A stretch of 64,000 bases of DNA from Methylomonas aurea (GCF_024505045.1 NZ_JANIBM010000009.1:62001-126000), one strand, 5' to 3'; counted from the first letter of the stretch, positions 44,501-54,287 are shown. Numbers and translations are program-made. Notes: generated by a model not told the origin, from the sequence alone.

Positions 44501-45546
44501 AGTGCCACTTGATTAGGTTCCGGTTCCGGATCGCCGCGGCGGATCACCTTGAAAATCATGCTGTCACCCTGTTGCAAGCGGTAAGTCGGCAAGTGTCGCC
44601 ATTCTTCGGGCAGATTGGTCTGGCTGCCGTCGATCGCCGCCGGCTTGCCGATTTCGACCAGACGCAGGTTGGGCACCGCTTGAAATGTCCACAGTTCTTC
44701 CTGCGGCCAGGCGGTATCTTTTATTGCCAGGTCCAATTGCGTCAAATACTGCGGATGGCGGCCGTGGATGTCGATACGCCAATGCCCGGGGCGAACCTGG
44801 ACCAACAAGCGGCCGTCACCGTCCAATCTGGCCGGCAATGGGCTATCCAGATTGACCGGGATAAAGCCCGGCAACAGGGCGTGGGGCAATTCGGCTTCGC
44901 GTGCCGTGCCGGAGATCTCCAGCTCCAGGCGGGTGACCATTTGCAACGGAGATTCGTCGATAATTTGGCGGAATACTTGCAGCTCCAGCCGATTTTCGCG
45001 GTCGCCGGTGTCAGTCGTGGTCCGGTCGGAGAGCCAGACCGCGTTCTGTTCGATGCGCGGATACGCCACCGGCCGGCCGTCGACATTGAGTCGGAGCAAG
45101 CCCGATGCCTGCGGTAGGGCCAGTCGTTCCGGAAGTTGCTCCCAAGCGAATTGGCCGCCGATCCGGTAGTGCCCGGTCGGCAGTTCCAACGCCGGTTTGC
45201 CGTCCTTCAGCCCGACCGGATAGGCTTGATTGTCTACCGTCACGGCTTGCGGCCAGTGGCGTTCGTCGCCGGGTAGTTCGATCCAGCTCTTGCGGTACAG
45301 CGTCCATTCGGTTTCGAAACTGCCGCGGGTGGCCTGCAAATTCAGCACCAATGCGCCGGACCAAGCGCATTGCTTATTCTCAAAGTTGTTGAACCAGAAC
45401 GGGCAGCCGTGTTGGGGCTGGTCGTGCAGCACCCAGTCCATCCAGGGCTTTAACGCTTCCGGCGCATCAGGCAGTTCCCAGGCTGCCGCGGATTGTCGGC
45501 CACCAAATATGGCCAAAAGCAAAACCATGATTAACCAACGCCTCAT
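41545..45546 (-). CDS. Very large exported/membrane protein of unknown family
   Basis: This 1333-aa protein is not one I recognise. It has a signal peptide (LIMVLLLAIFGGRQSAAA), then a beta-rich periplasmic part (about 25-460, with CPFWFNNFENKQCAW near the start). A cluster of helices follows (about 465-560), a spacer rich in Ala/Pro, another membrane segment (about 672-720), a second large beta-rich domain (about 730-1150) and a final set of helices (about 1150-1330). Two periplasmic domains alternating with helices suggest a surface-polymer, lipoprotein or transport scaffold; this is inference. GGAGG precedes the ATG. It is convergent with the chemoreceptor gene and divergent from gltA. Confidence 0.8.
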   Translation of the reverse strand: MRRWLIMVLLLAIFGGRQSAAAWELPDAPEALKPWMDWVLHDQPQHGCPFWFNNFENKQCAWSGALVLNLQATRGSFETEWTLYRKSWIELPGDERHWPQAVTVDNQAYPVGLKDGKPALELPTGHYRIGGQFAWEQLPERLALPQASGLLRLNVDGRPVAYPRIEQNAVWLSDRTTTDTGDRENRLELQVFRQIIDESPLQMVTRLELEISGTAREAELPHALLPGFIPVNLDSPLPARLDGDGRLLVQVRPGHWRIDIHGRHPQYLTQLDLAIKDTAWPQEELWTFQAVPNLRLVEIGKPAAIDGSQTNLPEEWRHLPTYRLQQGDSMIFKVIRRGDPEPEPNQVALTRILWLDFAGTGYTVNDRISGSMHRDWRLNAAPELQLGQVQLNGQSQLITESADRSQGVEIRSGNLQLSADSRIETGISALSASGWQQRFQQVRAELKTPPGWRLLAVGGVDNAPDTWLNRWTLLDLFLVLIGGLAAGRLWSWPWGGAALLGLSLIWHEHDAPRLIWLLTLATLALVRILPEGRARHWLTACRNLCWLALAALAIPFVIAQIRSGIYPQLELPEQIEPSAAYNSAPTAAEPLRSDVAPAELATALPEAKAFKRSYAAKSESGAGSGADLERTDPDANLQTGPGLPRWQWRSVHLVWNGGVDSQQQLRLWYLPPWAMMLLHFLQAAITVALVLRLAGISVGDWRRFAPHIAGLLLAPLLVTPGRPAYADLPDPQLLAELKARLLQAPACLPDCAQIAQMQVQAKPELLRLELQVHAQQTLALPLPAQAEQWLPETVEVDGAPGQALFRSELGEVWLALARGVHRVTMQGRYREPVKFTLPLPLIPQHASFAADGWRIGGGYEDGKVGPQLEFTRLQQETPAGRAISQTALPAFVQVSRTLHLGLDWRITTRVESLAANGNAIMLELPLLKGEAVTTPQMRVKDGKVLVNIAASAGGAEWESVLEKSGQIDLLADASGRWHEVWRAEVSPVWRLHSQGLPPIYRENPQGPWLPEWRPWPGERLTLTLERPAAVSGATLTIDASELKVQPGTRNQSSELKLDMRSSKGGRHTITLPDGAELQDVAIDGISQPIRQQGASVSLPLRPGSQQAILKWNTPLPLGFITATPSANLGTASVNSRISVTMPQNCWLLWTSGPDFGPAALIWGLLLVLAAIGFGLGKTGATPLKHWEWFLLLSGLSQLHVVAGIIVVGWLFALQWRAKQPVIGVRRFNLLQIGLAAGTVLALLILALAVEQGLLGSPEMQIAGNQSTAYQLNWYQDRNPPQLPSAAVASLPLAAYRALMLAWALWLASSLLNWLRWGWTCFAAGGIWRKSAKP

Positions 45547-45709
45547 CGTATCCTCCCCGGAATCAGTCCGGCTCTAGTAAATCGCTAATCCCTAATATCT
45601 AAATCATTTTGTAAACAATCCCGATCTTAGGCTGTGTTTATTTGCTGTTTGCAATAGAATAGGTTGCATCCCCCGTCTCAAACGCTAGTTATTACCGGAG
45701 AAATTTGAC

Positions 45710-47005
45710 ATGACTGATCAAAAAGTGACGTTAAAACGCGATGGCCAGGAACAGGTCGTCGAATTGCCGGTTACTGCTGGCACCATGGGGCCGTCTGTTA
45801 TCGACATTCGCTCCCTGTACGCGCAAACCGGTTGCTTTACTTACGACCCCGGTTTTACTTCCACCGCCAGTTGTACTTCCAAAATCACCTTTATCGACGG
45901 CGATGCCGGCGTGCTGCTCTACCGCGGCTATCCTATCGAACAACTGGCCGAAAAATGCGATTTTCTGGAAGTCTGCTATTTGCTGCTGAACGGCGACTTG
46001 CCCAACGGCGCGGAAATGAAGGGTTTCGTCACGACCATCAGCCAGCATGTCATGGTCCACGAGCAGTTGATCAAATTTTATAGCGGATTTCGCCGCGACG
46101 CCCATCCGATGGCGGTATTGGTCGGCGTCGTCGGTGCGCTGTCGGCGTTCTACCACGACGTGATGGACATTACCTGCAAGGAAGACCGTTATATCTCGGC
46201 GATTCGGCTGATTGCGAAAATGCCGACCATGGTGGCGATGTGCTACAAGTACAGCATCGGCATGCCGTTCATTTATCCCAAACGCAAACTGGGCTACGCC
46301 GAAAACTTCATGCGCATGATGCACGGCGATCCGGGCGAGGATTATCTAGCCAATCCGGTACTGATGCGGGCATTGGACCGGATTCTGATCCTGCATGCGG
46401 ACCACGAACAAAACGCATCGACCTCGACGGTACGTCTGGCCGGCTCCAGCGGCGCCAATCCCTATGCTTGCGTCGCGGCCGGTATCGCTTGCCTGTGGGG
46501 TGCGGCGCATGGCGGCGCCAACGAGGCAGTGTTGAATATGCTCGAAGAAATCGGCGACGTATCGCGGATTGGCGAGTATGTGGCCAGGGCCAAGGATAAA
46601 AACGATCCGTTCCGCTTGATGGGCTTTGGCCACCGGGTCTACAAAAACTATGATCCGCGCGCCAAGTTGATGAGGCAAACCTGCCACGAAGTTTTGGACG
46701 AACTGGATTTGAACGACGACCGTCTGTTCAAGCTGGCGATGGAATTGGAGCGGATTGCGCTGGAAGATCCGTATTTCGTCGAGAAAAAACTGTATCCGAA
46801 CGTGGATTTCTACTCCGGTATCGTGTTGCGGGCACTGGGGATTCCGACCGAAATGTTCACCGCCATTTTCGCGTTGGCTCGCTCGGTGGGCTGGATCGCG
46901 CAATGGGACGAAATGATCTCCGATCCGGAACTGAAAATCGGCCGGCCGCGCCAGCTTTACCGCGGCGTGACCACGCGCGACGTCAAACCGATCTCCGCCC
47001 GTTAA
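45710..47005 (+). CDS. gltA: Citrate synthase (type II)
   Basis: This 431-aa enzyme condenses oxaloacetate and acetyl-CoA to citrate. Type II features are an N-terminal domain ([16 protein letters not shown]) and the signatures [18 protein letters not shown] and [15 protein letters not shown], with the catalytic His and Asp in the C-terminal half. Type II enzymes are usually hexameric and inhibited by NADH. GGAGAAA precedes the ATG. A TAGAAT at 45655-45660 may be the -10 box, but I see no good -35. A stem-loop follows the gene. Confidence 0.97.
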   Translation: MTDQKVTLKRDGQEQVVELPVTAGTMGPSVIDIRSLYAQTGCFTYDPGFTSTASCTSKITFIDGDAGVLLYRGYPIEQLAEKCDFLEVCYLLLNGDLPNGAEMKGFVTTISQHVMVHEQLIKFYSGFRRDAHPMAVLVGVVGALSAFYHDVMDITCKEDRYISAIRLIAKMPTMVAMCYKYSIGMPFIYPKRKLGYAENFMRMMHGDPGEDYLANPVLMRALDRILILHADHEQNASTSTVRLAGSSGANPYACVAAGIACLWGAAHGGANEAVLNMLEEIGDVSRIGEYVARAKDKNDPFRLMGFGHRVYKNYDPRAKLMRQTCHEVLDELDLNDDRLFKLAMELERIALEDPYFVEKKLYPNVDFYSGIVLRALGIPTEMFTAIFALARSVGWIAQWDEMISDPELKIGRPRQLYRGVTTRDVKPISAR

Positions 47006-47020
47006 GCCCGTTTGCACCAC

Positions 47021-47045
47021 GGCGACTCGCGCGAGGCGAGTCGCC
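47021..47045 (+). terminator. Stem-loop after gltA
   Basis: GGCGACTCGC (47021-47030) pairs perfectly with GCGAGTCGCC (47036-47045) around GCGAG, beginning 15 bases after the stop. No T-tract follows; an A-run comes next instead. Confidence 0.55.
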
Positions 47046-47120
47046 TAACTGCCAAAAAATGCCGCCGCGGCAGCGCCAGTTTTAGTATCCTAGCCGACCC
47101 ACTTGTTCCGGTCGCCCATC

Positions 47121-49364
47121 ATGACGCAATACCCTCTTTACGCCACCGCGCCCAAAGCGCTGGAAGGCATCCTCGCTAACGAAATCCGCAGTCTCGGCGG
47201 GCAAAACGTCAAGGAAAAACTGGCCGGCGTGGCCTTCGACGGCGATTTGGCGCTGGCTTACCGGCTGTGCTTGTGGTCGCGGGTCGCCAATCGGGTATTT
47301 CTGCCGCTGAGCAGTTTCGAGGTCAAATCCCAGCAGGACTTGTACGACGGCGTCAAACGCATCAACTGGTTCGAGCATATGAAGCCGGACGACAGTCTGG
47401 CGGTGTCGTTCAGCAGTAAGAACAGTCCGGCCATCAACAACACCCATTTCGGCGCGCAAAAGGTCAAAGACGCCATCGTCGACCAGATGCGCGCCAAGTT
47501 CAACAAACGGCCCAGCGTCGATACCGAGCGGCCGTCGCTTCGCGTCAACGTTTATCTGCACAACGACTTAGCCCAACTCAGCCTGGATTTGTCCGGCGAG
47601 AGTTTACACAAACGCGGTTTCCGCGACGTCAGTATTGCTGCGCCGATCAAGGAAAACCTGGCGGCAGCGATTTTGCTGCGCGCCGGCTGGCCTGCCATTG
47701 CCGAGCAGGGCGGCACTTTGTTGGATCCGATGTGCGGTTCGGGGACGATGCTTTTGGAAGGCGCGTTGATTGCTGCCGACATCGCGCCGGGTTTGCAACG
47801 CGATTATTTCGGTTTTCTCGGTTGGAAAAAGCACGACTCGGCCCTGTGGCAAAGCTTGTTGGACGAAGCCCGCGCTCGCCGCGATGCCGGGCTGGCAAAA
47901 CTGCCTACCATCGTCGGTTTCGATCAGGATCGAAGAACCGTCGCCACGGCCTTGCAACACGTCGAGAACGCTGGCTTATCCGGCAAGATTCATATCGAAA
48001 AACGCGACATTGCCGACGCTGCGGCGGCGGAAAGTTGGCCCAAAGGTTTGATCGCCTGCAATCCGCCCTACGGCGAACGGCTGGGCGACGAGGCGGAAAC
48101 CGCCGCGCTGTACCGCCGTTTCGGCGAGGTGTTGAAGCAGCGCTTCGCCGGCTGGCAGGCGGCGATGATCATCAGCGACCCGGAGCTGGGCTTTAGGCTG
48201 GGCATCCGCTCGCAGAAACCGATCACGTTGTTCAATGGTGCGTTGGAATGCAAGTTGTTGCGTTTTAACATCGAGGAAAAAGCTTTCTTCGAGCCCAAGG
48301 CTAAGTCGCAACAGGAGCGCGCCGAATCGATCTGGCGCCGCGCCCAAGTCGAGCAACCGGACCCGCAAGCGGAAATGTTCGGCAACCGTTTGCGCAAAAA
48401 CCTGAAGAAGCTGACGAAATGGGCCAAACAAAATCAGGTCTCGTGCTACCGATTATATGATGCCGACCTGCCGGAGTACGCGGTCGCGGTGGACCTTTAC
48501 CAGGGCGAAGCTTACCGCTCCCAGCTCACGCCCCACGCCAACATCTCTGCAGACGAACAGCTTTGGGTCAACGTTCAGGAATACGAATCGCCGAAAAGCG
48601 TCGATCCGGCCAAGGCCAACCAGCGCTTGGCCGGGGCGATGGCCGAGATTCCCAAGGTGCTGGAAATCCCGGCCAACCAAGTGTTTTTGAAAATCCGCCG
48701 CAAGCAAAAAGCCAGCGACCAATACGAAAAGCAAGGCGATTCCGGCCGCTTCCATGTCGTTGAGGAAGGCGGTTGCAAGTTCTGGGTCAACTTCGAGGAT
48801 TATCTGGATACCGGCCTGTTTCTCGACCACCGGCCGATGCGCTTGCGCATTCAACAGGAAGCCAAAGGCAAGCGCTTCTTGAATCTGTTCGCCTACACCG
48901 GCAGCGCGACGGTGCATGCGGCGCTGGGCGGCGCAGTAGCGTCGGTCACCGTCGATATGTCCAACACCTATCTGGACTGGGCCAGGCGCAATTTCGAATT
49001 GAATAACATCCGCGGCGACCATAAATTGGTGCGGGCAGATTGCCCGAAATGGTTGGCCGAGCAAGCGGCGCTAAAAAATCGGCCGCAATTCGATTTGATC
49101 TTTCTCGATCCGCCAACCTTTTCCAATTCCAAGAAGATGGACGAGGCCTTCGACATTCAAAGCGATCATGTCTCGTTGTTGAAAAATGCCGCAGCCTTGC
49201 TGGCTTCTGGCGGGGTTTTGTATTTCTCGACCAACTTCCGCCGGTTCAAATTGGACCGTGAGGCGTTGGCCGGTTTGAATTTCGAAGACATTAGCGCGGC
49301 GACGATCCCGGAGGATTTCGCCCGCGACCAAAAAATTCATTATTGCTGGAGAATCACCCGATGA
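47121..49364 (+). CDS. rlmKL: 23S rRNA (guanine) methyltransferase RlmKL
   Basis: This 747-aa fused enzyme modifies G2445 (m2G, RlmL part) and G2069 (m7G, RlmK part) of 23S rRNA. The N-terminal THUMP domain is followed by an RlmL Rossmann fold (LLDPMCGSGTMLLEG and catalytic NPPYGERLG). The C-terminal RlmK part has FLNLFAYTGSATVHAALGG and DPPTFSNSKKM. The order and length match E. coli RlmKL (702 aa), here slightly longer. ATG 47121 was chosen over a TTG at 47103. The acylphosphatase start overlaps the stop as ATGA. Confidence 0.95.
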   Translation: MTQYPLYATAPKALEGILANEIRSLGGQNVKEKLAGVAFDGDLALAYRLCLWSRVANRVFLPLSSFEVKSQQDLYDGVKRINWFEHMKPDDSLAVSFSSKNSPAINNTHFGAQKVKDAIVDQMRAKFNKRPSVDTERPSLRVNVYLHNDLAQLSLDLSGESLHKRGFRDVSIAAPIKENLAAAILLRAGWPAIAEQGGTLLDPMCGSGTMLLEGALIAADIAPGLQRDYFGFLGWKKHDSALWQSLLDEARARRDAGLAKLPTIVGFDQDRRTVATALQHVENAGLSGKIHIEKRDIADAAAAESWPKGLIACNPPYGERLGDEAETAALYRRFGEVLKQRFAGWQAAMIISDPELGFRLGIRSQKPITLFNGALECKLLRFNIEEKAFFEPKAKSQQERAESIWRRAQVEQPDPQAEMFGNRLRKNLKKLTKWAKQNQVSCYRLYDADLPEYAVAVDLYQGEAYRSQLTPHANISADEQLWVNVQEYESPKSVDPAKANQRLAGAMAEIPKVLEIPANQVFLKIRRKQKASDQYEKQGDSGRFHVVEEGGCKFWVNFEDYLDTGLFLDHRPMRLRIQQEAKGKRFLNLFAYTGSATVHAALGGAVASVTVDMSNTYLDWARRNFELNNIRGDHKLVRADCPKWLAEQAALKNRPQFDLIFLDPPTFSNSKKMDEAFDIQSDHVSLLKNAAALLASGGVLYFSTNFRRFKLDREALAGLNFEDISAATIPEDFARDQKIHYCWRITR

Positions 49365-49633
49365 AGGATTGCCTGCACATCATCGTCAAGGGTCGGGTGC
49401 AGGGCGTTTATTTTCGCGCCTACACCCAAAAGCAAGCGGTCAAACTGAATCTATCCGGCTTCGTTCGCAACCTGGCCGACGGTACGGTCGAAATCGTCGC
49501 CAGCGGCCATCCGGAAGATTTGCAAAAACTGGTAGCCTGGTGCCGCAAAGGGCCGGTGCTGGCGAAAGTCAGCGAAGTGTCGGTGACTGCGCACGATACC
49601 GATGAACATTTTGCCGGTTTCGAAATTCGCTGA
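49361..49633 (+). CDS. Acylphosphatase
   Basis: This 90-aa enzyme hydrolyses acyl phosphates such as acetyl or carbamoyl phosphate. The family signature VKGRVQGVYFRAYTQKQA holds the catalytic Arg (in VYFR), and NLSGFVRNLADGTVEIVASG holds the Asn/GxVxN block. The length is normal. GGAGAATC precedes ATG 49361, which overlaps the rlmKL stop as ATGA. The biological role in bacteria is modest and unclear. Confidence 0.93.
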   Translation: MKDCLHIIVKGRVQGVYFRAYTQKQAVKLNLSGFVRNLADGTVEIVASGHPEDLQKLVAWCRKGPVLAKVSEVSVTAHDTDEHFAGFEIR

Positions 49634-49673
49634 GGCTAAGCACACAATCGGACAGACGGCCGCTTATGCCTTA

Positions 49674-49943
49674 TTAAAAGTTGTGGTTGAACATCAGCGT
49701 GGCCGAGGCGAGTAGAAAAAACGCAGCCAGCCCGGCCAGATAAATTTTAGGCGGTTTGGCGCTGCAAGCGGTCAGCAATGCGGCCAACGACAGTAGGGCC
49801 GCCGGATAGGCCAACAGGTGCCAAATGCCGAACGCTTCACGGTCGGTGTCGGCTGCCGCCGCGGAATAATAGGTAAAACAGCCTATGCCGGGTATCGCCG
49901 CAATCAGCCCGACTATTACCAGCATCCGGATCATTCGCTCCAT
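49674..49943 (-). CDS. Small membrane protein, unknown function
   Basis: This 89-aa protein has three hydrophobic helices: MLVIVGLIAAIPGIGCFTYY, LLAYPAALLSLAALLTAC and YLAGLAAFFLLASATLMF. Start: ATG 49943 after a good AGGAG. The family is not recognised. It is convergent with the acylphosphatase and lies alone. Confidence 0.6.
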   Translation of the reverse strand: MERMIRMLVIVGLIAAIPGIGCFTYYSAAAADTDREAFGIWHLLAYPAALLSLAALLTACSAKPPKIYLAGLAAFFLLASATLMFNHNF

Positions 49944-50157
49944 TCGAAACTCCTATTTGATAGTCAAGGTTAGCCGAAATTGCATTTCTGCGGGTATTGC
50001 TTGCCGCTGCCCTTTATGAAGAGGTCGACATTGAAATAGGCGGTTTGGCTGTCGGACAACTTCTAACCCCGTTTCCCGGCGAATCGGATTACAATAGCCG
50101 CCATTTATTCTTAACTCAGGGTGCGGGGAGTTCCCGCCCGAATCGGCAGGAGCTATT

Positions 50158-51084
50158 TTGGCTGACAGAATCATTCGTATTGCCACCCGGCAAAGTCCGC
50201 TGGCTTTGTGGCAGGCCGAGCACGTCGCGGAGCGCTTGCGCCAGGCTTTTCCGGGCTTGCAAACCGAGCTGGTCAAAATGGTGACCCGCGGTGACAAAAT
50301 CCTGGATGCGCCGTTGGCGAAAGTGGGCGGCAAAGGCTTATTCGTTAAAGAGTTAGAGCAGGGCATGCTGGAAGGGGCGGCCGATATTGCCGTGCATTCG
50401 ATGAAAGACGTGCCGGTCGAATTTCCGGATGGCTTGCATCTGGCGGTGATTCTGGAGCGCGAAGATCCGACCGACGCCTTCGTTTCCAACCGATACCGCG
50501 GTCTCGCCGAATTGCCGGCGGATGCCCGAATCGGCACTTCCAGTTTGCGGCGCCAATGCCAGATTAAGGAAAAATTCCCGAGCGCCGAAATTTTGAGTCT
50601 GCGCGGCAATGTCAATACCCGTCTCGCCAAGCTCGATGCCGGCGAGTACGACGCGATTATTCTGGCTTCGGCCGGCCTGAAACGGCTCGGCCTGGCCGAG
50701 CGCATCACTGCCCGCTTGCGGCCGGAGGAATCCTTGCCGGCCATGGGCCAGGGCGCGATCGGCATCGAATGCCGGATCGACGATGCCGAGATTCATCAGT
50801 ACCTAAAGGTTTTGCACGACGAAGAGACCAGCATTCGCGTCGGTGCCGAGCGTGCCATGAACGCCAGACTGAACGGCGGTTGCCAGGTGCCGATCGCCGG
50901 TTATGCGGAAATTTGCGGCCAGCGCCTGTTACTGCGCGGATTGGTAGGCAGTCCCGATGGGTCTGTTTTGCACCGTGCCGAGGCGGAAAGCAGTTTGGAT
51001 CAAGCCGAAGCCTTGGGGCAACGCGTGGCCGACCAATTGCTGGCGCAAGGGGCCGATAAAATTCTACGCGAACTCTACCAGTGA
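50158..51084 (+). CDS. hemC: Porphobilinogen deaminase (hydroxymethylbilane synthase)
   Basis: This 308-aa cytosolic enzyme joins four porphobilinogens into hydroxymethylbilane. It starts [19 protein letters not shown], has the substrate-binding arginines in [10 protein letters not shown] and [13 protein letters not shown], and the cofactor Cys in [15 protein letters not shown]. The start is a TTG at 50158 with AGGAG 6 bases before it; the first Met of E. coli aligns there. It is the first gene of hemC-D-X-Y, with overlapping or very close spacing. Confidence 0.96.
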   Translation: MADRIIRIATRQSPLALWQAEHVAERLRQAFPGLQTELVKMVTRGDKILDAPLAKVGGKGLFVKELEQGMLEGAADIAVHSMKDVPVEFPDGLHLAVILEREDPTDAFVSNRYRGLAELPADARIGTSSLRRQCQIKEKFPSAEILSLRGNVNTRLAKLDAGEYDAIILASAGLKRLGLAERITARLRPEESLPAMGQGAIGIECRIDDAEIHQYLKVLHDEETSIRVGAERAMNARLNGGCQVPIAGYAEICGQRLLLRGLVGSPDGSVLHRAEAESSLDQAEALGQRVADQLLAQGADKILRELYQ

Positions 51085-51863
51085 TATCCGGTTTGAACGG
51101 CGCCCGAATTTTGGTGACCCGCCCTGCGGCGCAGGCGGAAAATTTGTGCGGATTGATCGAAAGCCGCGGAGGAGTGCCGGTCAGGTTTCCGACTTTGGAG
51201 ATTGCCGCCCGGCAACCTGAGGCGCAAGCCCTCCGCAACGCCGAAACCAGCGACTGGCTGATTTTTACCAGTAGTAATGCTGTGGATTTTGCTATACCGG
51301 CGTTCGGTGGCAAAATGCCGGGCTGGCGCGGCGCCCGGGTCGCGGCCGTCGGCGCTGCGACCGCAGACGCGCTGCGTCGGGCCGGGTGCTCGGTGGATTG
51401 CGTGCCGGCCGGCGAATTCAGTAGCGAGGGCTTGCTGGCGGAAGCGGCAATGCAGCAAGTCGCCGGTCTGCGCTGCACCATCGTGCGCGGTGTCGGCGGC
51501 CGGGAAAAATTGGCGGACGGTTTAAGGGCTCGCGGCGCTGAAGTGGCTTACCTGGAAGTATACAGCCGGAACCGGCCCGCTGCGGATGCTGGCGGATTGC
51601 GGGCGGAGCTGCAGCAGAAGCGGCTGGCCGCGGTGACGGTAACGAGCGTCGAGGCGCTGCAAAATTTAGTAGCAATGCTGGACGGCGAGGCGATCGAGCC
51701 ATTGCGGCAGGTCGGATTAGTGGTGGCGAGCGACCGTATCGGCCAATGCGCGGAACAGCTCGGGTTTGAACGGATGGCAATAAGCCCGCAAGCGACGGAT
51801 GCGGCGATTTTAGAGACCTTGACGACGTTATTGAACGGGGAAAACAGTGGCGGAAGTAATTGA
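51081..51863 (+). CDS. hemD: Uroporphyrinogen-III synthase
   Basis: This 260-aa enzyme cyclises hydroxymethylbilane with inversion of ring D. Members are poorly conserved; visible family blocks are [38 protein letters not shown] and [26 protein letters not shown]. The start is a GTG at 51081 overlapping the hemC stop (GTGA). It also overlaps hemX at its 3' end. This arrangement suggests strict translational coupling. Confidence 0.93.
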   Translation: MISGLNGARILVTRPAAQAENLCGLIESRGGVPVRFPTLEIAARQPEAQALRNAETSDWLIFTSSNAVDFAIPAFGGKMPGWRGARVAAVGAATADALRRAGCSVDCVPAGEFSSEGLLAEAAMQQVAGLRCTIVRGVGGREKLADGLRARGAEVAYLEVYSRNRPAADAGGLRAELQQKRLAAVTVTSVEALQNLVAMLDGEAIEPLRQVGLVVASDRIGQCAEQLGFERMAISPQATDAAILETLTTLLNGENSGGSN

Positions 51864-53004
51864 AGAACAACAAGAAGCTCCAGCTCAGGTGGTAGTGGTT
51901 AAGAAATCGCACGCCGGCCTGTGGATAGGCATACTTTCCATCGCCTTGGTAGTGGCTCTGGCTGTCGCCGGTTTTTATTATCTGCAACAATTGCGCGCCA
52001 GCCAAGATACTGAAAATAATCAGGATAATCTGAAAATCATCGAACTCGACAAGGAACTGAACGGTTTGCGTGAGCAGTTGGCGGGAGTTCAATCCCAAAT
52101 CGCCAACGTCAATGCGGAAATGACCGGCAAGGATAACCACTTCAACCAAACCTTGGCCGAGTTCTCCAAGCTGCACGAAGAGCGTCTGGCAACCGCCCGC
52201 AAGGAGCTGGAGAATTCGATTCTATTGGTTCAGCGCCAATTGGGCAAAACCCGGGGCGACTGGCTGCTGGCCGATGCCGAATATTTGCTGACCGTCGCGA
52301 ACCAGCGCTTGCAATTGGTCGGCGACGTCAATACCACGCGCCAGGCCCTCGAAGCTGCCGACCAACGTCTGCGGGAGAGCGGGGATGCCGCGGTATTTAA
52401 GGTCAGGGAGCAAATTGCCAAGGAATTGTCGTTGTTGAATAGCGCTATCGTGCCGGATATCGTCGGGCTCTATGCGCAAATCCAACAATTGCAGGACTCG
52501 GTGGAAAATTTGGCGGTCTTCCTGCCACACGCCGGTAAAGCCCCGGAAAAACCGGAAAAATCGAATAACGATTTGTCGGAGCACGGCCATGAAATTCTGC
52601 AGCAGGTTGCCAAGCAATTGGAAGGTTACGTCGTGCTGCGCCATACCGATCAGCCGGTCAATGCCGTGTTGACCCCCGAGGAAGCCCATTTCATCAAACA
52701 GCAATTGAAAGTTCGCTTGGAAATGATACAGATCGCGCTGGTGCAACAGAACGATGCGTTGTTTTCCAGCAGCGTCGCGGATGCCAAACAGTGGTTGAAG
52801 AAGAATTTTGCCGAAAACCAACAGACCGATGCCTTCGCCGTCGAACTGGATAAACTGGCCGGTGTCCAGATCCGCAGCCAATATCCCGATGTGAGCGCGT
52901 CGCTGAAGCTGTTGAAAGATATCAGCAAGCTGCGGATAGAAACCGACAAGGCCGTGTTCAACAATCCGCCAGCGCCTGCCGAAGCCGCAACGGCAGGCCA
53001 GTAA
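51847..53004 (+). CDS. hemX: HemX-like membrane protein
   Basis: This 385-aa protein has one N-terminal membrane helix (LWIGILSIALVVALAVAGFYYL) and a long helical periplasmic part with strong coiled-coil character, then a helical domain around VRLLLTVANQRLQLVGD-type blocks (LLADAEYLLTVANQRLQL). HemX follows hemD in many gammaproteobacteria; its role is not settled, and older annotation as a methyltransferase is unsupported. The start is a GTG at 51847, inside the end of hemD. Confidence 0.92.
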   Translation: MAEVIEEQQEAPAQVVVVKKSHAGLWIGILSIALVVALAVAGFYYLQQLRASQDTENNQDNLKIIELDKELNGLREQLAGVQSQIANVNAEMTGKDNHFNQTLAEFSKLHEERLATARKELENSILLVQRQLGKTRGDWLLADAEYLLTVANQRLQLVGDVNTTRQALEAADQRLRESGDAAVFKVREQIAKELSLLNSAIVPDIVGLYAQIQQLQDSVENLAVFLPHAGKAPEKPEKSNNDLSEHGHEILQQVAKQLEGYVVLRHTDQPVNAVLTPEEAHFIKQQLKVRLEMIQIALVQQNDALFSSSVADAKQWLKKNFAENQQTDAFAVELDKLAGVQIRSQYPDVSASLKLLKDISKLRIETDKAVFNNPPAPAEAATAGQ

Positions 53005-53018
53005 TCAGCGGTGGCGCC

Positions 53019-54251
53019 ATGAAAAATCTAATGTATTTCCTCGGCTCCCTGCTTTGCGCAGTTGCCGCAGCCTATTGGTTGCATAGCTGGCTGGCCGAGC
53101 ATAACGATCCCGGCTACGTCTTGATCGGTTTCGGCCATTGGTCTCTGGAAACGTCGCTGACGGTGTTTGCTGTTGCCTCGGTGATCGGTTTCTTCGTGTT
53201 GTACAGTTTCTTTCGTCTGTTGGGCGTATTGCTGAGGCTGCCGGGACAGATATCGCGGCGGCGGCGTAACATCAAATTCAACCGTTCTCAGGAAGCACTG
53301 ATCGCCGGTTTGTTCGATGCTGCGGACGGCAATTGGGAGCGGGCTGAGAAAATTCTAGTCAAGCACGCCGCAAGCAGCGGCGCGCCGCTACTGCACTATC
53401 TGACTGCGGCGCGGGCGGCACAATCGCGCGGCGCGTTGGACAAACGCGACGAATACCTGCAAAAAGCGGCGGCGCAATCGTCCGACACCAATATCACGGT
53501 GGGACTGACCCAGGCGGAATTGCACCTTTCCGGGCAGCAATTCGAGCAGGCGCTGGAGACGCTGGGCAAATTGCATTCGATCAACCCCGGCCATGCCAGG
53601 GTGTTGAAAATGATGCACCAGGCTTACCAGCATTTGGGCGATTGGGAAGGGTTGAGCAAATTGCTGCCGTCTTTACAGCAGCATAAAGTACTGATGGAAG
53701 CCGAAGTCAAGTTACTGGAAACCGAGACCTTCAGCCGGCTCCTGAAACAAGCGGCCGAACGCAACGACGCCGAAGCCGTTCAAGCCTGTTGGGAAACCGT
53801 TCCGGACCACATCAAAACCGTACCGGGTATCGCCAATATTTTTTTCGCGGCAATGATAGCCGCCGGCGCCGGCGAAAAAGTCGAGTCGGCGATGTTGAAA
53901 CAGCTAGGCCGGCATTGGGACGACACCTTGCTAGTGTTGTTGGCCAACATCGAAACTGTGGACCCTGTCAAGCAGTTGCAGTCGATAGAACAATGGCTGG
54001 CGGTGCAGCCGACCAACGCGGTGTTATTGCGGGTGCTGGGCAAACTGGCGCTAAAAGTCCAACAAATGGAAAAGTCAGAGCAATATTTGCTGAAGAGTCT
54101 GAATATCGAATCGTCGGTCGCGGCCTACCAATTGCTCGGCGAAGTGCAATTCATCCGCGGCGACAAAGACCAAGCTTGCGAGAGCTTCAAACGCGGCTTG
54201 TTGCTGGCTTCGGATGAGGTGGTCGGCAATATCGAAGCCGTTACCGGTTAG
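53019..54251 (+). CDS. hemY: HemY-like TPR membrane protein
   Basis: This 410-aa protein has two N-terminal helices (YFLGSLLCAVAAAYWLHSWL and LTVFAVASVIGFFVLYSFF) and a TPR-type helical C-terminal part (RAEKILVKHA, AQSRGALDKRDEYLQKAA, AQLHLSGQQFEQALETL-type units). HemY of this type follows hemX in proteobacteria and is not the Gram-positive protoporphyrinogen oxidase of the same name. It may scaffold tetrapyrrole enzymes at the inner membrane. It starts 14 bases after hemX. Confidence 0.93.
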   Translation: MKNLMYFLGSLLCAVAAAYWLHSWLAEHNDPGYVLIGFGHWSLETSLTVFAVASVIGFFVLYSFFRLLGVLLRLPGQISRRRRNIKFNRSQEALIAGLFDAADGNWERAEKILVKHAASSGAPLLHYLTAARAAQSRGALDKRDEYLQKAAAQSSDTNITVGLTQAELHLSGQQFEQALETLGKLHSINPGHARVLKMMHQAYQHLGDWEGLSKLLPSLQQHKVLMEAEVKLLETETFSRLLKQAAERNDAEAVQACWETVPDHIKTVPGIANIFFAAMIAAGAGEKVESAMLKQLGRHWDDTLLVLLANIETVDPVKQLQSIEQWLAVQPTNAVLLRVLGKLALKVQQMEKSEQYLLKSLNIESSVAAYQLLGEVQFIRGDKDQACESFKRGLLLASDEVVGNIEAVTG

Positions 54252-54287
54252 ATCCGCTGAAGGGCGGGCCGGCCCGCGCCCGCATTC

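Noticed and set aside
45632-45660. Possible gltA promoter with TAGAAT as -10
   Set aside because: No -35 box with adequate match at 16-18 bp spacing.
54258-54285. GC-rich inverted repeat between hemY and the diguanylate cyclase gene
   Set aside because: Stem is short and self-complementary in several registers, with no T-tract on either strand.
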